Source: a virus
Length of the DNA: 48,141 nt
Virus record (IMG/VR): IMGVR_UViG_3300017971_000377
Coordinates: 1-48,141 of that record
Direction: 5' to 3' (one strand)
The notes below the pieces were generated by a model, which searched no databases, was not told the origin of the DNA, and saw nothing but the letters and a program-made list of their open reading frames with translations. Positions 15,788 through 22,362 of this stretch are shown here, piece by piece (the stretch's first letter is position 1; every line of letters begins with the position of its first letter). A program made the position numbers and the translations under genes.

Positions 15788-16440
15788 TAGAAGGATATAA
15801 GTTTTTGGGGAAAGACTATAGGTCAATGTACGGCAATTTTCAGTTTAAGGTAGGAGAACGGTACAAACATGATGGTCCAGTTAGATTATGTGAGTCAGGT
15901 TTTCATTTTTCTAAAAGACTAAGTGATGCGTTCAGTTATTATGGAAAGGAGGCACATCATTGTTGTAAGGTAAAAGGAAGTGGAAGGATGGAGGAAGGAC
16001 AAGACAAGGTTGTTTGTTCAGGTATATATATTGAGAAAGAATTGAATTTTGTTGAGGTATTAGAGGAATTAAGTAAACATGATAGCGTAAAAAAAGGAGT
16101 AGCGGAGAATCCCAATTGCCCGGCAGAAATATTAAAGAAGTTAAGTAAAGATGAAAATTTGAATGTTAAGATGTCAGTAATATGCAATCTTAGTTGTCCT
16201 ATAGGGATATTGGAAAAATTAAGCAAAGACAAGCATTGGCATATTAGAACATTAGTGGCAGAACATCCCAGGTGTTCTATAAAAATTTTAGAAGAGTTAA
16301 GTGAAGATAAAGATTGGTATGTTAGATATGCGGTAGCAGGGCATCCTAGTTGTCCTGTGAAAGTGTCAGAAAAATTAAATAAAGATATAAATTCTAACAT
16401 GTTAATAGCAGTGGAAGAGAGTAAATATGGAACTATCTGA
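15781..16440 (+). CDS. Second DUF7666-like/LRV repeat protein
   Basis: A 219-residue paralogue of the gene at 1233. The N-terminal domain is nearly the same in its motifs (GYKFLGKDYRSMYGNFQF, KVGERYKHDG, GFHFS, EAHHCCKV). The C-terminal part has four or five LRV repeats of about 26 residues (for example LSKDKHWHIRTLVAEHPRC). The repeats are more divergent and fewer than in the first copy, while the N-terminal domain is better conserved. That suggests the N-terminal domain is under stronger constraint. It overlaps the downstream nuclease by 14 bases. Confidence 0.75.
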   Translation: MVIEGYKFLGKDYRSMYGNFQFKVGERYKHDGPVRLCESGFHFSKRLSDAFSYYGKEAHHCCKVKGSGRMEEGQDKVVCSGIYIEKELNFVEVLEELSKHDSVKKGVAENPNCPAEILKKLSKDENLNVKMSVICNLSCPIGILEKLSKDKHWHIRTLVAEHPRCSIKILEELSEDKDWYVRYAVAGHPSCPVKVSEKLNKDINSNMLIAVEESKYGTI

Positions 16441-17281
16441 TATTGTTTTAAATATTCAAAAGCGGAAAAAAAAAGATTTTGTTTCTAAAATCTTTGATGG
16501 AATCTCTAAAAGAGAAGATATTATCCTTCCGATGAAATCGTCCGATTTTGTTAAGGTTCACAGTTTTGGACGTCTTTGCCAGCGAGAAGAATGCATTTGT
16601 GCAAAAATAAATTATATTCGCAAAAGAACTTTGGATCCGCGGTTACTTTTTACATTTAACATGGGAAGTGCTTTGGGCGATATGATACGAGATGAGTGGT
16701 TAGGACCAGGTCAATATTTAATTGGCGAATGGAAATGTTTATCATGCGGGGTACATATGGGGGATGAATCAAGGATTAGAATGCCTTCAAAATGTAAAAT
16801 GTGTGGTAACGACAAATTTACGTATATAGAGGAGGATGTTGTAAGTAAAAAATATGGTATTATCGGACATCCTGATGCATTTCTTATTGAAAATTGCCAA
16901 TATTATATTGGCGAGATTAAAACTGTACGAAGTATTGGTTATACTAATCTTCGGAGATCTGGTTATAGTATAAACTCTATAGATCCTACATATTTGTTAC
17001 AGTTAAGGATTTATATGTGGTTAACCCAGTATAATGATGGGATGTTTATTTTTATCAATAAGGATGCTTCACCATTAAGACAAACAAATGATTATCTTAC
17101 AGTTATAAAAGTAAAACACAATCAAGAGATAATCAATGAGAGGGTTATCAATTGGATTGAGTCATTGCGAGATCTTTTAGAAAAAGGGAAAGTACCTCAG
17201 AGGGAAATTTGTATGAGATTGACGGATAAAAGAGCGAAAGATTGTGAAGTAGCTCATCGGTGTTTTTATGGACGATTCTAA
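16427..17281 (+). CDS. Cas4/RecB-like PD-(D/E)XK exonuclease
   Basis: A 284-residue nuclease with the RecB-type core: GIIGHPDAFLI (Asp 150), then YIGEIKTV (Glu 163, Lys 165), and later YLLQLRIYMWL, the QxxxY-like motif. Cysteines at about 51-58 and a C-terminal cluster (EICMRL with DKRAKDCEVAHRC) could hold a Cas4/AddB-style iron-sulfur cluster. An internal CLSCG with CKMCGNDKF looks like a zinc ribbon. It could resect DNA ends for RecA. No CRISPR array or cas1/cas2 is present, so a CRISPR role is unlikely. It overlaps ruvC by 14 bases. Confidence 0.8.
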   Translation: MELSDIVLNIQKRKKKDFVSKIFDGISKREDIILPMKSSDFVKVHSFGRLCQREECICAKINYIRKRTLDPRLLFTFNMGSALGDMIRDEWLGPGQYLIGEWKCLSCGVHMGDESRIRMPSKCKMCGNDKFTYIEEDVVSKKYGIIGHPDAFLIENCQYYIGEIKTVRSIGYTNLRRSGYSINSIDPTYLLQLRIYMWLTQYNDGMFIFINKDASPLRQTNDYLTVIKVKHNQEIINERVINWIESLRDLLEKGKVPQREICMRLTDKRAKDCEVAHRCFYGRF

Positions 17282-17819
17282 GATTATTGCTGGATTAGAT
17301 TTGTCATTATCTAGAACGGGAATTGCGGTGCTTTTTCCGGGGTTTATGAGTAATGAAAACTTGATGGATGGGATTTGTTTTGAGCATATTGTGGTAGCTA
17401 AGTTGAAAAATAATGATATTCAGAGTAGGATTGAAAGAATAATTTATATTTCAGATGAAATTATTAAGATTTTAAATAGCTATTGCGTTACACATGTTGC
17501 GGTTGAGAATTACGCATATGGTCGTGCTGGTTATGGGAGGGTTTTTGATTTGGCGGAATTAGGTGGACATGTAAAATGTGAGATATTTTCTAAAATGAAT
17601 ATTATCCCTGATATACTTCAGATTTCCACAATAAGGAAACATCTAATGGGCAGATGTAGACGAAATAATCCCAAAGGTCAGGTTTTAAGTTTTTTAAAAA
17701 GAGTAGGTATAGTTGTTAATAATAATGATGAAGCGGACGCTTTTGCAGTAGCATTAAAATTGTTTGATGATATTAATAATAATAAAATGCCAAGTTTAAG
17801 TAAATATTGGCGAGGATGA
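17268..17819 (+). CDS. ruvC: RuvC-like Holliday junction resolvase
   Basis: A 183-residue RNase H-fold resolvase. The four acidic catalytic positions are visible: D11 in GLDLSLSRTG, E80 in VAVENYAYG, and D154 and D157 in NDEADAFAVA. It resolves four-way junctions or trims branched DNA before packaging. Its neighbours, a RecB-like nuclease and an SSB, fit a recombination cluster. Length matches phage RuvC proteins. Confidence 0.87.
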   Translation: MDDSKIIAGLDLSLSRTGIAVLFPGFMSNENLMDGICFEHIVVAKLKNNDIQSRIERIIYISDEIIKILNSYCVTHVAVENYAYGRAGYGRVFDLAELGGHVKCEIFSKMNIIPDILQISTIRKHLMGRCRRNNPKGQVLSFLKRVGIVVNNNDEADAFAVALKLFDDINNNKMPSLSKYWRG

Positions 17820-17823
17820 TAAC

Positions 17824-18222
17824 ATGAAAGGATTTAATGCGTGGATAGGCAGTGGAAATGTTGGTCAGCCAATTAAGTTTGCAACGACCAAAAAACAGGT
17901 TCCATGTTGTTCATTTATGGTAGCGTGTGAAAGAAAAGGGGTATTGGTTTGGGTTAGAGTAAATGTTTATGGGGAGAATTTAGTTGAAAATTGTAGATCA
18001 AATTTGCGGGTTGGTGGATATATTCAGGTTCAGGGCGAGTTGATGAATCGGGCAATTACTCTTGACGAAAAAGTTACGGAAGTAAGAGGAACTGATTTGA
18101 TATTTCTTAACAGACCGATTAAGGATAATTCAGATTTTACACCTGGCAATCCTTATAAAAATTTTGAACCTAAAAATATTAAGTATATTCGAAACAAAGA
18201 GTTAACATCAAAAAGTGAGTAA
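17824..18222 (+). CDS. ssb: OB-fold single-stranded DNA-binding protein (SSB-like)
   Basis: A 132-residue protein with the SSB layout: an N-terminal AWIGSGNVGQPIKF strand pair, CSFMVACERKG, WVRVNVYGENLVENC and VGGYIQVQGEL. There is no acidic IPF tail. It is a second ssDNA-binding protein besides the gp32-like one at 6024, and may work with RuvC and RecA rather than at the fork. GGATGATAAC precedes the ATG. Confidence 0.75.
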   Translation: MKGFNAWIGSGNVGQPIKFATTKKQVPCCSFMVACERKGVLVWVRVNVYGENLVENCRSNLRVGGYIQVQGELMNRAITLDEKVTEVRGTDLIFLNRPIKDNSDFTPGNPYKNFEPKNIKYIRNKELTSKSE

Positions 18223-18224
18223 AT

Positions 18225-19160
18225 ATGGCTGGACTTGTAAGTAAAGGTGACAAATCTATCATTTTACGAGATGGTAGCAATGTGATTGTTACATCGAATA
18301 CTAGAACCATAAAAGATTTAAGCAATAACGAATTGCGTGAGTATTCAGCTTATATAAGCGAGCGATCCTACAAGGACAATCTTCACTTAGCTGAGTCATT
18401 ATTTTATATTTATAAAAATATATTGTATACAAAATGGACAAACAAAGAAACTGGAGAAAAATATAAAAGCTTCACAGAATACGTTGAGTGTGAGTTAAAA
18501 AGAAGTTTAAGGACGGCTCGATATTTTTTATCAATTTGGACATGGTTTGGAGTTACGGTTGGAAGTGAAAAGGTTTTAAAAAAATTTGAAACTGTTGGTT
18601 GGGGAAAGCTTAAAGATTTAGTAGAGGTTGTTGACGAAAGCAATATGGATGAGTGGTATGAGAAAGCAACAACTTTAAGCTGTGAAGAATTAGCTGTGGA
18701 ATGCAGGGCAGCGTTGGTCAGGAAGAGAATAAGTGATGGAACAGTTGATCCAGATGATGAGGAAGTAAAAAAAGCAAATGATAATTTAAAACAAATTCGA
18801 GGTAGGGGTGATCGTGCAACGATTAAAAGAGATATAAATAATAATAAACCGTTAAAAACAATTACATTTAAAGTGGACAATGATCAGCATTCAATGATTA
18901 AGGATGCAATGACAAGAGCACACGAGATTAGCGATCGAAGTTTTCGGCCGGAATTGTTTTCATTTATTGCTCAAGATTTTGTCGCTACTAATATGTTTAA
19001 GACGGGCCATGCTAAAAAAAGTGATCTTATAACCTATCTAAGAAAGCTTGAATCCTTATTGCCTCATATTAAATTAATAATTGTTGATACTAACGAAGAT
19101 GAAATTATTTATGGTTTAGATACTTTAAATAAGTGCATAGAATTAGCAGTATCTTCATGA
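18225..19160 (+). CDS. Putative phage DNA-binding protein with helix-turn-helix-like core
   Basis: A 311-residue protein. Residues 75-175 (FTEYVECELKRSLRTARYFL, then WGKLKDLVEVVDESNMDEWY and SCEELAVECR) resemble a helical region found in several mobile-element and phage DNA-binding proteins. The C-terminal 100 residues look like a separate alpha/beta domain. It overlaps the methylase start by ATGA. Possible roles are partitioning or transcription control, but no family is certain. Confidence 0.5.
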   Translation: MAGLVSKGDKSIILRDGSNVIVTSNTRTIKDLSNNELREYSAYISERSYKDNLHLAESLFYIYKNILYTKWTNKETGEKYKSFTEYVECELKRSLRTARYFLSIWTWFGVTVGSEKVLKKFETVGWGKLKDLVEVVDESNMDEWYEKATTLSCEELAVECRAALVRKRISDGTVDPDDEEVKKANDNLKQIRGRGDRATIKRDINNNKPLKTITFKVDNDQHSMIKDAMTRAHEISDRSFRPELFSFIAQDFVATNMFKTGHAKKSDLITYLRKLESLLPHIKLIIVDTNEDEIIYGLDTLNKCIELAVSS

Positions 19161-19984
19161 ATGCATATCCCTTTTTAAAATGGGTTGGTGGAAAAAGACA
19201 AATTATAGATAAGTTGTTGATTCATATTCCAAACCTGTTTAAGAATTATTATGAACCCTTTTTAGGAGGAGGGGCGTTATTTTTTACCTTATATAATACT
19301 GGGCAACTTAATAATAAAAAAATTTTTTTGTCAGATTTTAATCAAGAATTGATTGACTGTTATGTTGCTATTCGAGATGATGTTCAATCTGTTATTTATT
19401 ATTTAAAAGATCATTATTATGATCATGATTATTATTATCATATTCGAGATTTAGAACCTAATTTTCTTTCTCTTACAGAACGAGCTGCAAGAACGATCTA
19501 TCTCAACAGGACGGGATTTAATGGGTTATACAGGGTAAACAAGAAGGGAAAGTTCAATGTATTGTTTGGGAGATATGTTAATCCGACAATTTGTGATGAA
19601 AAAAATCTTATAGCTGTATCTAGCGCTCTTAAAGATGTTATTATTTTATGTTGTTCTTTTGTAGAAATTGCGTATGATAATATTGAAAAACATGATTTTA
19701 TTTATTTTGACCCTCCTTATATTCCCATATCTAAAACATCACATTTTGTTAATTATAATAAAATGGGGTTTAGTTGGGACGATCAAGATAAACTTTTTAG
19801 AATTTTTTCTTTATTGACAAAAAGAAAAGCATATGCGATGCTTTCTAATTCTTATATTGATTGGGTAATAAAAAAATATCAAGAGTTTAATCAAAATATT
19901 ATTTTTGCTAAACGTCGAGTGAATTCTCGAGGCAGCAAACGGGGACCCGTAAAAGAATTGCTTATATTAAATTATGGAGAATGA
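19157..19984 (+). CDS. dam: Dam-type D12-class N6-adenine DNA methyltransferase
   Basis: A 275-residue methyltransferase with the Dam/D12 motif order: FLKWVGGKRQI, YYEPFLGGGALFF (AdoMet binding), FLSDFNQELI, RTIYLNRTGFNGLYR, the catalytic DPPY in FIYFDPPYIP, and a late SNS motif. Dam relatives methylate adenine, commonly in GATC, and phages use this to evade host restriction. No cognate restriction enzyme is near, so it is an orphan. The ATG at 19157 overlaps the previous stop; the in-frame GTG at 19133 would add eight non-conserved residues. Confidence 0.88.
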   Translation: MNAYPFLKWVGGKRQIIDKLLIHIPNLFKNYYEPFLGGGALFFTLYNTGQLNNKKIFLSDFNQELIDCYVAIRDDVQSVIYYLKDHYYDHDYYYHIRDLEPNFLSLTERAARTIYLNRTGFNGLYRVNKKGKFNVLFGRYVNPTICDEKNLIAVSSALKDVIILCCSFVEIAYDNIEKHDFIYFDPPYIPISKTSHFVNYNKMGFSWDDQDKLFRIFSLLTKRKAYAMLSNSYIDWVIKKYQEFNQNIIFAKRRVNSRGSKRGPVKELLILNYGE

Positions 19985-20232
19985 AATTGATTAACGCATC
20001 GATGATTCCTTACAGAAAAGGAAATCTGGACAATAAAGAATTTTATAAAAAGGTTGCTAAGTATTTGATTAATTCAAGTGTAAATCAAAAGGCTGATCTG
20101 ATAACAACAATTTTAAAAAACAAAAAAGTATCTTATCCTAGAACTCAATTAGAGGAAATGAGAAGAGAACTTGGTCCAATATTAGCAATAGGCATGTTGG
20201 CCATAAAATTAAAAGAAGTAGACGAAGAATAG
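19981..20232 (+). CDS. Small hypothetical protein
   Basis: An 83-residue basic helical protein, overlapping the methylase stop by ATGA and followed 12 bases later by the clamp gene. No domain recognised. Its position suggests it belongs to the replication operon. Confidence 0.6.
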   Translation: MKLINASMIPYRKGNLDNKEFYKKVAKYLINSSVNQKADLITTILKNKKVSYPRTQLEEMRRELGPILAIGMLAIKLKEVDEE

Positions 20233-20244
20233 GGAGAGATGAAA

Positions 20245-21414
20245 ATGTTAAATTTTTCAATAAATAAAGATGAATTATTGCATTGTGCATCTATGGCTGC
20301 AAATGTAGCCATAAAGGAAAAGTATTTTGCATTATTGTCAAATATTTTAATTCAAGCTCGAAGTGGGGTGTTAAATTTTGAAGCAAATACGATGGATATT
20401 AGTGTTTCGTGTTCTGTTATAGTAGACAATGTAACAGATCTTAATATCTGTTTAGATGCTAAATTGTTTTATAATATTATTAAGAAATGTGATAGTGATA
20501 CTTTTAATATTCAGATTGATCGAGACAAAAATGTTCTTATTATTAGAAATGGTAATTCAAGATATAATCTTATTTATATTAATGGGGCGGATTATCCTGC
20601 TAGATTTTATCCAAAAAATGATTCAGTTTTTTTTACTCTTGATAGAAAAGATTTTTCTTTAGCTATTCAAAAGGTGTTATTTTGTACTTTAAATGCTGGA
20701 AGGGCATCTGACGGTGTTTTTATTAAGTTTGGCGATGAATTAATTGACTTTGTAGCTACTGACGGAAAGAGGATGTCGGTATTTTCAATAAAAAACAGTA
20801 CTGAATATACAGATCAGATACAGATTAATAAAAAAAGCTGCGAGAAAATATTAAAACTTATTGAGGGAGAAGGTGATATAGAAGTTTGCGTTGATCTTGA
20901 AAGTGTTGAGGAAAATTTAAAAAGGTTGTTTATTAAATTTGATAATACAATGATCAGTTTACCCTTAAGTAGAGATAATTTATATATAGATTATAAAAAA
21001 GTTCTTGAAGATCAAGTTGATAAGAGTTTTCCAATATTAGTAGATAAAAAGAGTTTAACTTCGGCTGTTCAACGATTATTGTTACTATGTGAACCATCTT
21101 CTTCGGAAGATAAAATACCTTATAGTGGAACAATTACTGTCAAGGAAAATATGCTTGAACTGGAAACAGATAATTTTAATACAGGATCAGCAATAGAGAA
21201 GGTAGTTGCGAATTGTAAAGAACAAGAAAATATTGATGATAATTCTATCACTATAGATTACGGATATTTAGCGTCTTTTTTGTCAAAGGTTAAAAATGAT
21301 TTAGCATTATATATTAGTCGTAAAAAAAATCGTGAGTTACTCTTTCTTGAAGAGCGTAACCTCACGGAAAGAGGCTATTGTGGTATTATTATGTCTATTA
21401 ATAAAGTTGCTTAA
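20245..21414 (+). CDS. dnaN: DnaN-like beta sliding clamp
   Basis: A protein of 389 residues with the clamp signature FVATDGKRMSVF, which matches the bacterial beta-clamp LVATDGHRLA motif. Clamp strands elsewhere include PARFYP and the C-terminal GYCGIIMSI, corresponding to the terminal M-P/I region. The length fits three clamp domains. It would tether a DNA polymerase; no polymerase is in the window, so it may serve a phage polymerase elsewhere or capture the host enzyme. GGGAG at 20232-20236 favours the ATG at 20245 over 20239. Confidence 0.8.
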   Translation: MLNFSINKDELLHCASMAANVAIKEKYFALLSNILIQARSGVLNFEANTMDISVSCSVIVDNVTDLNICLDAKLFYNIIKKCDSDTFNIQIDRDKNVLIIRNGNSRYNLIYINGADYPARFYPKNDSVFFTLDRKDFSLAIQKVLFCTLNAGRASDGVFIKFGDELIDFVATDGKRMSVFSIKNSTEYTDQIQINKKSCEKILKLIEGEGDIEVCVDLESVEENLKRLFIKFDNTMISLPLSRDNLYIDYKKVLEDQVDKSFPILVDKKSLTSAVQRLLLLCEPSSSEDKIPYSGTITVKENMLELETDNFNTGSAIEKVVANCKEQENIDDNSITIDYGYLASFLSKVKNDLALYISRKKNRELLFLEERNLTERGYCGIIMSINKVA

Positions 21415-21519
21415 AGTGGTTGGTATGCTATATTAATATAATGTAAACGAGACGGGTGTTTTTCATAGTGTAAATATAATATTTGAGTTGATTGACGAAT
21501 TTGTAAACAGGTAGTTTCT

Positions 21520-21816
21520 TTGAATCAGGTTGGTATAGATTTTAAGAGAATTTCGGTTGCATTGCATGGATCTGGTCATAGAATAGTTTTAAATAATAAT
21601 AAAAATAAAATATTTCTTATTCCTAAAGGTTTGTGCAATGCATTATGCGCAGAATTAGGAGTTAAGTATGATACATTGCCTATGAGGTGGATGTATCTCT
21701 TTGGAAGAGATAAATGGTTTTATTTGCAAAAAAAATCATTATCTAATCATATATACAAAACAATTGCTCGCATTCCTATATCATCAATTCCGAACTTAAT
21801 CAAAAAAATAACTTAA
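21520..21816 (+). CDS. Hypothetical protein with TTG start
   Basis: A 98-residue basic protein, no family recognised. The only start near the 5' end is a TTG with AGGTAG upstream. The preceding 105-base gap holds an AT-rich stretch with a possible promoter (TTGCTT at 21407, TATATT 16 bp later), not strong. It precedes nrdG by 17 bases. Confidence 0.5.
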   Translation: MNQVGIDFKRISVALHGSGHRIVLNNNKNKIFLIPKGLCNALCAELGVKYDTLPMRWMYLFGRDKWFYLQKKSLSNHIYKTIARIPISSIPNLIKKIT

Positions 21817-21833
21817 AAAAGGAAAATAATAAA

Positions 21834-22352
21834 ATGAGCTTACAAACGCGGATAATATATCCATTTGTAGAAACATGGCAAGATTATCCTGATTCGGTTA
21901 GTAATGCGGTATTGGTTTATTTTGTTGGCTGTGACAATTATTGTAAAGGTTGTCATAATCATCAATTAATTAATTATTATAATAATGATGCCAGGTCTAT
22001 TTTTCTTGGTAATTTTATTGAAGACTTAAACAATATGTGCACAAGGTGTAATACTGATAAAGTAGTTTTAAGTGGCGGGGATCCGTTGTATTGTAAAAAT
22101 GTGGAATTTGTTAAAAGTTTTTTAGTTCAGAACAATTTATCAGTTACTATTTACACTGGTTATGATTATAGTTATGTAAAACGATGTGAAATATCTGGTT
22201 TTGATTTTATAAAAGTTGGAAAATTTATTCCAGAAGAAAGTCAACCTCCAGCCAAGAGTGACACATTTCTTAGATTAGCATCAAAAAATCAAAAGATTTA
22301 TAATAAAGACCTCATTGAAGTTACAGACGGCAATGGGGTCTTTTTCTTTTAG
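21834..22352 (+). CDS. nrdG: Anaerobic ribonucleotide reductase activating protein NrdG (radical SAM)
   Basis: A 172-residue radical SAM protein with the cluster motif CDNYCKGC (C33, C37, C40) near the N-terminus and the VLSGGDPLY Gly-rich AdoMet contact. It generates the glycyl radical on NrdD using AdoMet and a 4Fe-4S cluster, which needs strictly anoxic conditions. The gene directly precedes nrdD, its partner. A terminator-like hairpin begins inside its last codons (22307-22350). Confidence 0.9.
   Translation: MSLQTRIIYPFVETWQDYPDSVSNAVLVYFVGCDNYCKGCHNHQLINYYNNDARSIFLGNFIEDLNNMCTRCNTDKVVLSGGDPLYCKNVEFVKSFLVQNNLSVTIYTGYDYSYVKRCEISGFDFIKVGKFIPEESQPPAKSDTFLRLASKNQKIYNKDLIEVTDGNGVFFF
22307..22350 (+). 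terminator. Intrinsic terminator-like hairpin between nrdG and nrdD
   Basis: An 11-bp stem (AGACCTCATTG at 22307-22317 with CAATGGGGTCT at 22331-22341, one G-T pair) and a 13-base loop are followed directly by TTTTTCTTTT. It overlaps the end of the nrdG coding sequence and stops just before the AGGAG of nrdD. It would reduce nrdD relative to nrdG unless antiterminated. Confidence 0.65.
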
Positions 22353-22362
22353 GAGTCAACAT

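Noticed and set aside
16427-17281. Cas4 of a CRISPR system
   Set aside because: The nuclease is Cas4/RecB-like, but no other cas gene or array is present and its neighbours are recombination genes.
19157-19984. Restriction-modification system with the Dam-type methylase
   Set aside because: No restriction endonuclease candidate is next to it.
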